Below, in pieces: positions 11,936 through 22,490 of a stretch of DNA of 64,000 nt. How positions within the stretch are numbered: position 1 is the first letter of the stretch; each line of letters starts with the position of its first letter. Under the pieces are notes generated by a model. The model searched no databases, had not been told where the DNA came from, and was given only the letters and a program-made list of their open reading frames with translations. The stretch is from Phialocephala subalpina (lineage: Eukaryota > Ascomycota > Leotiomycetes > Helotiales > Mollisiaceae): positions 215,770 to 279,769 of the forward strand of contig FJOG01000020.1 in NCBI GenBank assembly GCA_900073065.1, in the 5' to 3' direction. The position numbers and the translations under genes are program-made.

Positions 11936-12734
11936 GAACAAACTTTTGAACTAGGAAGAACAGAAAGGCGAGAGCGAATAAGACGAAAGTGAAGAGACAA
12001 TTGAATCTGCATATTAATGATTTGAGACATGGCAATGATATAGAAATCGTCTCAATGATCAGGGCAAATCATGCAGCTTAGCTCGAAAATCGGGCTAGTA
12101 CATACTGTGGAAACTCGATCCAGAGCTCTTGAGCCCAGATAACAGATGTGCAGCGGGCTGAGTCTTGCGAAATAATCAGCGTTCTTGGTATCTTTGGTAT
12201 AAGTCAGGGAGGTCCCAAGGGTGTTCTCGCAGAATTTTCTGTCACTCAAGTGAGTCTTGCTGTGCGTGCTTTATACTCGAGAATGGTAATTACAAGTGCG
12301 GGGTAAAATTACCCCGCACTTCAAGATGTTCAGTGGCTGCGCGTAAGTCCAGGCTTGCATCGCTAAATATTTAGCGTCTAACAGGGCTTGATCGCTATAA
12401 CTACGGGCATATATCGCTAGACACTTCAGCGACGTCACAGCGCAACGCCCTGCATTTACAGCGTTCAAAGTCTGACACTTTGGAGAGTCCTAGTGCTCTG
12501 AGCACACTAATCTCTTCGCTCCACATGTTCAGTGATCGACGGAAGTTGTTATTAAGTAGATTACGACAATAATACTTTTAGAATTGAGAATTATTTCCCC
12601 ACTATATCAAAGGATCAAAGCATGGCAGCATACTTAAAAACATCCATTCCCTACTCAACCCTACGATCACAAAATCAAAAACGCCAGTCTAACCCCTCAA
12701 CAGAAAGGAAAAGGAGGTCGCCCGAGACCTCAAC
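11936..12734. other. intergenic with palindromic cluster
   Basis: No gene. It contains the two palindromes annotated at 12294-12376 and several more CGCTA/TAGCG half-sites up to about 12440. The last 100 bases lie downstream of the minus-strand zinc-finger gene. Confidence 0.45.
12294..12376. repeat. pair of palindromes
   Basis: At 12294-12321 a 13-base arm (aagtgcggggtaa) faces its exact complement across a two-base spacer. At 12361-12376 cgctaaatatttagcg is a perfect 16-base palindrome. More cgct/agcg half-sites follow, and cagggc/gccctg form an inverted pair near 12383 and 12445. This could be the remains of a foldback element or a regulator-binding cluster. Confidence 0.6.
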
Positions 12735-13580
12735 TTAAGGTATCAACCTAGTATGCACCTTCCTCATATGCCTCGTCAACTGATCCTTCCTCTTGAACCC
12801 CACCCGCTCAAACCTACAACCGTTGACCGAACACGCGAAGTTCGGGACATTTGGTTGCAGTCCAGCATTATCTTTAGCGCGATGAACATCAATGTGTCGC
12901 TGCATGTCTCGTTCTCTTGCTGCGCGATGTTGACATGTTGGTGCGAATGGACAGGTGATAGGTTTGGTGTGGATTTTCTTGTGCTTGCTACTTTCGGAGT
13001 CAGAATACAGGTTGAGATGGAGATAGCAATATATGGAAACATACGTTAGAAGGAATTTCTTTGTAAAACTTTGGGCGCAGTAGCTGCAGGTGTAGCCCGT
13101 CATACTGGGAGCAGTATTCTGCGATTCGACTGGCAATTCTTCCGGAGGAGAAATTGCCACTTGATCGCTTCCAGTCGACGGCCACGAGCCTGAAACACTT
13201 GAGCTACTTGATGGTAATTGTTGTTCTGACAGGTCAGGAGAGCTTTGAGGTCCCGGCGGTGAAAATGGTGACTGCTCCATGTTACTGAATGGAGTGAAGT
13301 CGATGAAGTTGCTGTCAAAGGTCGCGGGGTTGTGAAGTGACCAGGGCTCAAAGAGTTGGATGTCTCTCTGTAAAGACGTTCCCGGATTCCCTGTCTCAAA
13401 TTGGGGGTTCCACCATGCGGAAAGGTCGTTGTTCAAGCTTGCGTCATTTGTAATCCAGTCATCGGTAAGCTGATCCGAAGTTGGCTGGCAGGTGTTTGGT
13501 ATGCCATCCGGTTCGACGTATCCGAAGAGGCCGAACTGGTCTTCCTCGAGAAAGCGCGGCATAAATGTATTGTGCTCCAT
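12735..13580 (-). CDS. C2H2 zinc-finger protein
   Basis: Model: complement(join(12735..12987,13045..13580)), 262 residues. The removed 57-base intron (GTATGT...TAG) is a multiple of three, so the frame stays open across it. Splicing it out restores a canonical finger, CSYCAQSFTKKFLLTKHKKIH (C-x2-C-x12-H-x3-H), split over the junction. Two more fingers follow: C-x5-C ending HIDVH, and 'CSVNGCRFERVGFKRKDQLT' ending HMRKVH. The N-terminal 150 residues are low-complexity, acidic and Ser/Pro-rich, typical of an activation region. It is a likely nuclear DNA-binding regulator with unknown targets. The start at 13580 is the first Met (MEHNTFMPRFLEEDQFGLFG). Confidence 0.8.
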   Translation of the reverse strand: MEHNTFMPRFLEEDQFGLFGYVEPDGIPNTCQPTSDQLTDDWITNDASLNNDLSAWWNPQFETGNPGTSLQRDIQLFEPWSLHNPATFDSNFIDFTPFSNMEQSPFSPPGPQSSPDLSEQQLPSSSSSVSGSWPSTGSDQVAISPPEELPVESQNTAPSMTGYTCSYCAQSFTKKFLLTYVSIYCYLHLNLYSDSESSKHKKIHTKPITCPFAPTCQHRAARERDMQRHIDVHRAKDNAGLQPNVPNFACSVNGCRFERVGFKRKDQLTRHMRKVHTRLIP

Positions 13581-13849
13581 GATGAGCTGAATATAGCAGG
13601 GTCCCCGTAGGGTGTTTTTGCGTTTTCTGTTTTGCGTGTATTTTTGGTTGCGTTCTTTTGGTCGTCAATACTTCCAAAGTAGCAGGTTTTAGCAGTTTTC
13701 CGACAATACTCAGGTCATTGTAAGAAAGGAAAGAATTCAAAGACATCGTGAGGTTCCCAAAGCCCGAATCCAAATTAAGAAAGAAGCACCAATAACGCCG
13801 CCAGAAACCCATAGAGTTCAGACCATCCCAACCCGTTTTCACTCGAGTT

Positions 13850-14540
13850 CTTTGATCTCATATATTGGGGTCATATACGGAGGTGCCAAAGCTCTAAAAA
13901 CAAAAAAAGGGCACTCACCGCCTGTTAGCAGAATGTTCCTACCAATTCNNNNNNNNNNNNNNNNNNNNNNNNNNNNNNNNNNNNNNNNNNNNNNNNNNNN
14001 NNNNNNNNNNNNNNNNNNNNNNNNNNNNNNNNNNNNNNNNNNNNNNNNNNNNNNNNNNNNNNNNNNNNNNNNNNNNNNNNNNNNNNNNNNNNNNNNNNNN
14101 NNNNNNNNNNNNNNNNNNNNNNNNNNNNNNNNNNNNNNNNNNNNNNNNNNNNNNNNNNNNNNNNNNNNNNNNNNNNNNNNNNNNNNNNNNNNNNNNNNNN
14201 NNNNNNNNNNNNNNNNNNNNNNNNNNNNNNNNNNNNNNNNNNNNNNNNNNNNNNNNNNNNNNNNNNNNNNNNNNNNNNNNNNNNNNNNNNNNNNNNNNNN
14301 NNNNNNNNNNNNNNNNNNNNNNNNNNNNNNNNNNNNNNNNNNNNNNNNNNNNNNNNNNNNNNNNNNNNNNNNNNNNNNNNNNNNNNNNNNNNNNNNNNNN
14401 NNNNNNNNNNNNNNNNNNNNNNNNNNNNNNTCCTACCAATTTCTATCAGAACATTCTGCTAACAGGCGGTGAGTGCCTTTTTTTGTTTTTAGAGCTTTGG
14501 CACCTCCGTATATGACCCCAATATGTGAGATCAAAAAACT
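13850..14540. mobile_element. foldback/MITE element with ~100-base inverted arms
   Basis: Left arm (about 13850-13948) and right arm (about 14431-14540) are nearly perfect inverted copies. They share ttgatctca, attggggtcata, TACGGAGGTGCCAAAGCTCT, a run of A, cactcaccgcctgttagc and agaatgttc. The TACGGAGGTGCCA block and the CACCGCCT-TAG block also occur in the element at 4.3 kb. Here the inverted symmetry extends about 25 bases beyond that block. No coding sequence is visible; the interior is a run of N. Confidence 0.8.
13949..14430. other. assembly gap (482 N)
   Basis: Positions 13949-14430 are all N. The open frames crossing it on both strands are meaningless. The sequence on each side of the gap shares tcctaccaatt. 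Confidence 0.99.
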
Positions 14541-16237
14541 AGAACGCCATGAAAAATCAGACTACCACGCTTTACTGCAGGCAGAGCTCAGCCATAATCG
14601 TGCAGGATACATGTATGCAGACCTCAGCGCCGGCTCGGACAAGAAAAGAAAAACAAAGACATCTATCAGGGGAGTACAAAGAAGATCTATTAACGGCAGA
14701 AGAGTTGAGTGGATGACAAAATATCCTAGAAGACTTTGGTCTAAAACGATTGCGGGAATTTTTCGCAGTGTTAAAGTGTTTTTGGTAGCATGTTAGATGC
14801 TCTATTAATCTGTGTTCGGAACTGTTCGGAACAGGTCGGAAGGCTCCTGGAGGGTTGTGTATGGGTTGGAAGAAGTACGAGGATGCCGAAGTCCAGTCGT
14901 GAATTCAGGGGAGAGAGAGAGAATCTATAGACTCAATCTCAACGTGCTCGCCATTGTTGTCGCTTCAAGGCTTCGGTATTAACGAAGGTCGTATCTATTC
15001 AATTGTTCTACTGGGCAGCAGCCACAGTGACAGCACGACCAAGTGGGTCTTTGAAGTTGAGGTTTTCTGGTGCTCCTGTGTCAGTCCACGAGGTGGTTTC
15101 GATGCAAAGGAGCAATGCATACTCAACCATCAATTCCAAATACTGCAAAGGGTCGAACAGCATTCCAGGGCCATGGCCATGGATTGCTATCTTTGACGAT
15201 GATGAATTTACGTTCATCCTGTGATGGACGAGGTCAGTTGTGAAGTCCTTCACAGCTGACTGGTAGAGAAAGCTGGGCGCGACAACTCACATGAGTACGA
15301 GTTGGGATATCAGGATTTTATTCGCTGATGGCGACAAGTACAGCGTCGATTGGTGAGGCTTTATTTTGATTAGTTATGTAGAAGGTTGCTGAATGCGCTT
15401 GCAAGTGAAGATGAAGTGGCTTGGATTGAGGAAGAAGCTTGAGCACCAGAAATGTGACAGAGAGTTGATACAGAATTCGAAGCCTTAGGGAATGAAAGTG
15501 CATTATAATGGTAGCAACGGCGGGCCTCACGGCACGTGTACACCGTGTATGGCAGCAGTTCGCATAATTCTCAACCAACCATCGCGACGGAAAACGAGGC
15601 AGAAAGCTGCGCAAGAGGCCCGCCGAAAATTAACAGGGCTGCACTGCTGCGCTTCGGTGAGAGGTCCAATCACTCGAGAGGCCCACCGTGCGAGCCTGTG
15701 TTGAAGCCTCACTTCCAATGAGTTTTGCTTGATGGCGAATGAAGATCGCTGCTTGAACGCAAGTTAGGGCCAATCCGATTCAGACACAACCCATCGAAAG
15801 TGTCCTTCGTTCTTCCTCCATCTACCATAGTACACACATCTTGGTAGTTCTCATAGCGATCCAAGGCTCTAACATTATTGATTATTATTTTGAATTCTAC
15901 CAGCGGACGAGGCTTGCAGGTGGAGGATGTATACAGCCACGTGACTGAACCAGACCGGTATAACTCATCTGCGTTATGCTGTTCAAGACACCTGGCTGTC
16001 AAGGAGACAATAACATCATGACAAACGCCCATTCTGAACATAGACAATCTTTTCTGACAAAACCCATTACATAGAGTGCTCTACATTTCACAAATCCTCG
16101 ACTCCTCCTCCTAAATGCGCCGGCTGGACTCGCTTAGCCCCAAGTGACTCACTATGCTAGAAGTGGCAACGCCCCTGTGCTGTCGCCTTGGAAGTCAATT
16201 GCGATGAGTAGCATCAAATTCATGGCATGATTGTAGC
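14541..16237. other. intergenic, no gene assigned
   Basis: Several frames of 60-112 codons exist on both strands (for example 15008-15253 minus, 15709-16047 minus), but none shows a family motif. I see no RNA gene. Confidence 0.4.
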
Positions 16238-17892
16238 TCAAGAAGAGCGTACTAAAGTATATCCTGCTCGCCTTCGTTCGATGTACCTTCTCACTTTCTC
16301 TCCGATTTCTCCTATCAATATAACCAAAACTAGAGCACCAAGTACAAGCGAGCCTATCAACACAACGGTGCCGTCTATACTATGATCTGTATCAACTCAG
16401 TAGTTTTTTTCTGAAAATGCAACTTCTGCAACTGGAATTCACCTACCGACTAGAAAAAACACTTCACCCTGGGTGAAGAAGCTCGTCGGCTTTCCGGTTT
16501 CGCCTGAAGCTGTTTTAGTTAACAGAAATGGCGTGAATGTCACTCCGTCGAAGTAAACCGCAGAAGCCTGACCGATTCCGGGCACGTCTAACTTTCCACC
16601 AATGAGAATCACCTCGTCAGAAGCAAGATACTCGTTGCCCCCTTGATTCTTGGCGAGCGAAAGTAGTCTTAAGACTGTGATTTCCGAATCTGTTCCAAAA
16701 GAATCGCCAACAGAGAGCTAGTCTGTACCATCCCATTTCGAAAGGAAAGAGCATCCATTTTGGCTTTTTCCCGCAGCCCAAAATGTATTTGAGTCACTAG
16801 CCCAGCTGGGTGTATTGTCGCCCGAAGATGCGGTCTGGCTCATGCGGTGATGGTGCTATTCAATAGCTTGTCGAGGTTGAAAGGTGTCCAAACTCCATCA
16901 GGAGCGTATTATGCCATCAAGGGAGAAGGCGTTTTGGAGACTGTGAAGTTGCCAGCTGTGATTAGTGTATCACCGCCGATCCAGGTCATAAAACTCCTAA
17001 TGCCAGTTAGCCAAGACCCTGGCCTTTTCCAGGCAGATTTGTCGATTTCGTAGATACAGATACTGGGACAGCTAAGATCTCCTGCCCCATCGAAGTTTCC
17101 TCCAACATAGACTTCAATGTTGCCAGTTCCTGTCGAGGGTCTCCATTCTACTACTGCAACAGTGACATCGTTACCCCTCAATGCGAATGGTTGGACTGGA
17201 GTGAAGTCATTGATATAGAGGTCGTACAGTAGGAGACCATTGACAGCTTGGTTTTGAACAGTGCGAGAAAGCTTCCCTCCGATGTAGAGAGTGTCTTCCT
17301 CCACTGCTAGTGCATAAACGACCTCGTCATTGTTAGAGTCTGAGAATGGACCTAGGGTGCTGTCGCCGTTTGACCCGTTCAAGAATGCAAGGCTATGCAT
17401 AACTGTATCATTTGACCCTTGGAGTACAAATTGACCTCCAAATATGGTGACATTCCATGACCCCTGGCTATATAACACACCTATGTTGATGCTGTTAGTT
17501 GTGTTACAGGCAGCCATCTTGAGATTGAATCCTTCGAAGCCATTTTTGGGAGCATTATGCCAACAAATGGCATCAATAGCTGCATCTGCACGGACGAGGG
17601 TTACGAAATCGCCGTTTGGTAATTGTGTGCAAATAGAGCCAGTCTCATTCGTTGATGGTAGACCACTTTCAAGTTGGCCTTGATACTAATACTGAGAGAG
17701 TACATCGAAGTTTCCGGTGAATCCAACCCTTCCTAGCTGTGAGAGATCAACTTCGGGCGAAGATATCGGATCTGTTATCGAGGAGCGTACTGGCGTGATA
17801 ACTGCATTGATAGTGAGAAGAATCGCTAGCCAGGGTGTGAATAACATCTTCGAAGTTGTAATAGCCATCCACTGAGAAGTATGGTCTTGCAA
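16238..17892 (-). pseudogene. rax2: shortened RAX2-like polarity protein pseudogene
   Basis: RAX2 is a large membrane glycoprotein marking cell poles. This copy starts with a signal-anchor-like N-terminus (17892) leading to 'LSQLGRVGFTGNFDVLSQY', a RAX2 N-terminal motif. Kelch/propeller-like segments follow: 'TLYIGGKLS', 'EVYVGGNFDGAGDL', 'TLITAGNFTV', 'NTFWAAGKSQNGCSFLSKWD', 'EVILIGGKLDVPGIGQASAV'. A C-terminal membrane helix (VVLIGSLVLGALVLVILIGE) with a basic tail ends at the stop at 16238-16240. The tail exon is joined through a GT-AG intron near 16375-16450. The total is about 550 codons against roughly 1,200 in the family, so the middle is missing. In-frame stops lie at 17686-17688 (TAG), 16909-16911 (TAA) and 16718-16720 (TAG), with a frame change near 16835. 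A functional RAX2 presumably lies elsewhere. Confidence 0.75.
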
Positions 17893-18895
17893 TTGTAAAC
17901 TATGCTCAGGTGCGCTGCCTTTTTGGCTTGTTGTACTTCTTTGGGCATAGCGCCTCGCCTATAAAGCCGCTGTTTTTGACAATCGCTGCTGGCGTACTCC
18001 GTAACCTTACCTCACTCTGCGGAATGGAGTGGCTTCCACCTCCCGAGCTAGGCAGCCTGTGTGCAGAGTCCATGTCCGGAGACCCGCTTCTCCTTCCGCC
18101 ACTATGTATGTGTTTTCAGTCTCATACACTTCCCCCGTCTCTGGGCCTATGCTCTACAGTCGTTACGATTACCTCCTGGATGATTTTGAATGCGTTTCCA
18201 GAACACTTTTCTGAGGAGACCAACAAATCAAGCATTTATCATAATATCCTTGAAGCTCCTCTCAGTTTCTAGGGTCTGTAGAGTGATAGAAGGGAGGGGC
18301 TGACGTTGTTTCATGTGCCCGTAGCCCCGCAGTCCTGTCTGCACCAACAAGTGTTCGTGCTTCTTTTCCCTAATGAGATATGAGGCTGCAATAAATGATA
18401 GGGGGTTTGGGGAAGAAATTATAGTAGATTGCAGTCTATTCCCCAGGACGTTTGAATGGAAATATCGGGTGTGCCTAAAATATTGTTCTGATGCGGTTTC
18501 CCTTTTGAATGGCATCCCTCGAGCCGCGCGGCAAGATTCAAAGCACAAAATGAATCAGCGACAACGCGAGACGGCCCTTCTAGGGGAGTGATAGGATAAT
18601 GTCTGGCATTGCACTGGCTCTTCGGGTTTTACCTTTTTCATGTCATGCTGGTGACCGAATTTCCATCGCGGTGGCTGTGTAGTGGGTACTTTCCAGTCAT
18701 TGACTCACTGCCCCCCGATCTCAAAGGCGTTCCTTTATTTTTCAGAACATTGTTCTCGTCTTCGAAAGTTCAAGAGTGATATATTCCGTCAACACGACCC
18801 ACTCTATCTATCTCACAGTACAGTTCTAGCAAGGTAGCGTGAGGTGTGAGGCTTTCATTTTCTACGAGTGCCGGCTTCCCGATACGTGTCTCACC
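17893..18895. other. intergenic, promoter of the NACHT gene on its right side
   Basis: No supported gene. Frames at 17910-18272 (plus) and 18228-18548 (minus) overlap and look non-coding. Confidence 0.4.
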
Positions 18896-21800
18896 ATGGT
18901 AGGTAGAATGGATCTCTAGGGGTTTACTATTATTAACGTGTTGAACAGCCTGTTGAAGTGCTTTACGCTGGGACCGGTCCAGAGGGGAATTTAAGGCCGA
19001 CTATCGAGTATGCATCTGTTTTCTTGTCCTCTTCTAACGGAAACTGACTTTTTATTCAAAGTATTGTTGCTGTTCACGGCCTGAACCCGACCAACAGAGA
19101 TGACCATCCAGTTGCTACGTGGACAGATTCCAAAAGCGGGCATCTTTGGCTGAGAGATGCACTCCCAAATTCAGAACCGAGTGCGAGAGTTCTCGTGTAT
19201 TCCTACAATTCGAGTCCAGCATTTGGGAATGATAAGGACCGATTCATATTCCAAGCAAATTATTTCCTAGAATGTTTGAGACTTATTCGGCGGAAGGTTA
19301 GTGTAGCTACCTGATGCCAAATGCCAGAACTGAAAAATCTCCATAGGATACAAATTTACCTTTGATAATGATTGGCCATAGCCTCGGCGGAATTCTTATC
19401 AAGCAGGTTAGTTAATTTCGAGATTATATTATACCTACTAAGTTGTTTGAAGGCCCTTATCAACGCTCAAAATAATCCCAAGTACACAGACATAAAGCAG
19501 GCAACGTGAGTGACCACCGGCATATCTGCAAAGTTACTACATTAGAGCTAAAATGAGCAGTTTCGGACTAATGTTCTTCGGAACTCCCCATTCGGGGCCT
19601 ACGGATGATCTGAAAGTCAAGTTCGGTAGAGCATGCGTCAAAATTGCCCAATCGTTGCCTTGGAAGGTGTCCAATGACATAATGGAGGCGTTGAAAAAAG
19701 GATCTCTATTCTCGGATGTTCTCTCCGAGCACTGGAGGCATCAGCTTGAACAGTATCAGATTGTATCCTTCTACGAAGGAATTGGCAATGTAAGGCCATC
19801 CCCGCATCTTTTAGCTTTCGGATATAACGATATTAACAGTGTGAAAAGTTAGTTCCTCGGGAATCAGCCGTGCTTGGGCTTGATGGCAGGCGTGAAAACC
19901 AAGTCAAACTCGATGCGACACATGAAAATATGTGTCGCTTCAATCCCTTCGTGAAAAAAGACACGGATAATTATTTCCTCGTTGAAGGCAATATTGCTGA
20001 TTTATGCAGCAAACGTCCCGGTGCGCACTTACAATTTTTCTAGTAGACCTCCATACTTTGTAGATTAATCTCTACTTTTCTATCTCTTGTCCAGAAAAGC
20101 GATGGGGTATGCGATGTCGATGGATTTCTCTGACAAAATTGTGTAGCGAAATATACTGAAGAAGAATATAAAGGCATACAATTCTCCCGCTTAGTCGAGT
20201 CATATTTCTGACACAAGAATTAGAGTTCATCAAAAGCCTCGGGGTATGGAGCTACAATCCGCGACTTGAAAAAATATCAGACAAGCACCGACAAAGTCTC
20301 CAATGGATATGGAACGATCACGAAGATGGACCAGGTTTTGTTAAGTGGCTGAGATCGGATGTTCCCATCTACTGGATAACTGGATTACCGGGATCGGGGA
20401 AATCGACTCTGATGAAGTACCTGTACGAGAATCCTCAAACGAAGAACTACATATCGACCAACGGCGGAACAGTGACAGCGATTGGCTACTTCTTTCACGA
20501 CCTTGGTGTGGATAAAGAGACAAGATTCGAATCCCTTCTAGCTAGTATACTCGAGGCACTTTCGGCTTCATCCAGCACGCTTGCATCCCTATACGCCACA
20601 TACTTCTTGGACCTGAAGAAGAGACTGAAAAGCGGGCCACGACACTCACCTTGGCACGAGCGCCACTTGAGGAAGGCTCTAGAGCTAATTGGACAATCTG
20701 ATACATTTGGTAACATTCTACTGTTTGTAGATGGTCTTGATGAATGTTCAGGAGATCATCGCAAGCAGCTCGAGTTTCTAGTGCCGTGGATTCAATCCAC
20801 GCAGGGAAAACGTCTTACAATACGGATGTGTCTTTCTAGCCGACCCTTACCAAAGATTAGACTCCGTCTTTCAACTTTTCCAGAGTGTAGGGTTCACGAA
20901 TGGACTGCCAACGATATTTCAGCCTACGTACGAGACAGACTCAACAAAACTTGGAATGGATTGGCCTTGAGTAACCAGAAGCCGCGCACACATTTCAAGG
21001 GAACCCTTATCAATTATTTGACGAATACAGTCATCGGCAAAGCTCAAGGAATTTTCCTGTGGGTGGAACTTGTCGTCAACAATCTCATCGTGGGCATGGA
21101 AGAAGGCTCTAGTGACATCGAACTCAGAGAGTGTCTGGATTCGCTTCCTCCGGAGTTGGAAGATCTGTATGCTCGCATCTTCAAACAGATTCCCAAGGAT
21201 TATATCCACGATGCGACGATCTATTTCATGTTGGCAGTGATGCGTCGTTCCATTGGGCTACTTGATTTCTTCTTGGCAACACGAGACCCGGAAGAAGCAC
21301 TGGCCAGAAAGATCCAATCCTCATACGAAGACCATCTTACCATGAAATACGCATGTGCTCGGGCAGAGACTAGGATTGAGAGTCGTTGTCGAGGCCTCCT
21401 TCAGGTTAAGCAAAACGAGGAATATAAAACAACTTCCCACTACACACCGAGCGAGACGGAGGATATAACGCCATTGGTATCGGTAATGGGAAAGAATGTG
21501 GAATTTTTGCATCTTTCGGTTCGCGATTACATCGCCTCCAGGGTTTTCGCAACTTCCTCGCCTTCTGAGCTTGGCGTTGACATTGCTTTCATGGCTCGTT
21601 CAATCGGTCTTTTAAAACTATTGCGGCCAGATCAACTATTCCAATACCGCTTTGGGGCTGACGAGGAATTTCCGCCCCTGATGGAGTACATGGAAGCAAG
21701 TAATTGTATTGAGAGTCCCTTCTCAGGTTTTCGACCAATCGAGGAGTTTTTTCTTTATGCATGGTTTCCTGCAAACTCCCCAAGAAGCTATCAAAGGCGT

Positions 21801-22151
21801 CTATTGTCAGAGCTTGATCAGGTTTGCAGTCTCGCCTACAAGGACTGGCACTCTGCCTATCTTGAATCTGCTCTGGAAGATTTCGACGGGGAGACGCCCG
21901 TTACCGTGAGTTCGGACTGTTGGAATACTGACATATTTTGCCTTTGTCTTGCTCACGGGCTTTATACGTATGTTAGAGAAGAGATTGGAGTTTATGGGTA
22001 TAAGCCGGAGGACCGTACTGGACGTCCCTTGCTCCATTTCTTCTTCGACTTATGCTACACACAAAATAGGATACCAAATCTGGACATCCTGCGGCTTCTC
22101 CTCAGGCGTGGTGCCAAGCCAAACGAGGTTTTCGATGACAAGACCAGCTAA
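18896..22151 (+). CDS. STAND-type protein: esterase-like N-terminus, NACHT, ankyrin-like C-terminus
   Basis: Probable exons: 18896-18898 (ATG only), 18949-19007, 19062-19296, 19347-19406, 19453-19505, 19561-19789, 19840-20020; these join in frame by GT-AG introns. They encode an alpha/beta-hydrolase domain with IVAVHGL, GHSLGG (nucleophile elbow) and FFGTPHSG. The splice path across 20021-20210 is unresolved. From about 20210 one frame runs to 22151 with the NACHT NTPase: Walker A ITGLPGSGKST near 20385 and Walker B LLFVDGLDEC near 20720, followed by 'FLWVELVV' and 'SLPPELEDLYARIF' of the winged-helix part, then 'VEFLHLSVRDYI'. The end (LDILRLLLRRGAKPNE) is ankyrin-like. Such proteins act in fungal self/non-self recognition and cell death. 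The TAA at 22151 interrupts the ankyrin part, so the gene may be damaged. Confidence 0.7.
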
Positions 22152-22490
22152 GACTTTGCTCTGCTCGCAATCAACAACTTGCTCTGTAGTCGTAGAAAAG
22201 AGCCAGAGAATTAGACTGAACCGTTGCTAGTTCTTCTCGAACACGGAGCTATTCCTGACCAATGCACGGGTGGTAGCGATTCAGCTTTGATGGTAGTATG
22301 CAGGAATATAGATGAGAATAATTGGCTTCTGCATGGTATAAAGGGGCTTATCGAAACTATGATTAGTCGTGGCGCAAAAATGGAGCAACGCGAATTGAAA
22401 TGGGCGGGTACACGCTGCGGCCAACAAATAAGAACTTTCCTGGAGAAGACACTAGAAGAGGTACATATCTCGTCCTTCAAGGATTTTTGA
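22152..22490 (+). pseudogene. cut-off ankyrin tail of the NACHT gene
   Basis: Reading on in the same frame past the TAA at 22149-22151 gives DFALLAINNLL, a second stop (TAG, 22212-22214), then 'PLLVLLEHGAIPDQ' and 'LIETMISRGAKME'. These are ankyrin-repeat motifs continuing the upstream protein. Both stops fit Trp- or Gln-codon decay by C-to-T change. The protein was therefore probably longer originally. Confidence 0.6.

Noticed and set aside
13852..14472. Long open frames across the N run
   Set aside because: They consist of unknown bases; no coding claim is possible.
15008..15253. 81-codon minus-strand frame ending DPLGRAVTVAAAQ
   Set aside because: Looks somewhat protein-like, but I could not link it to a family or to flanking exons.
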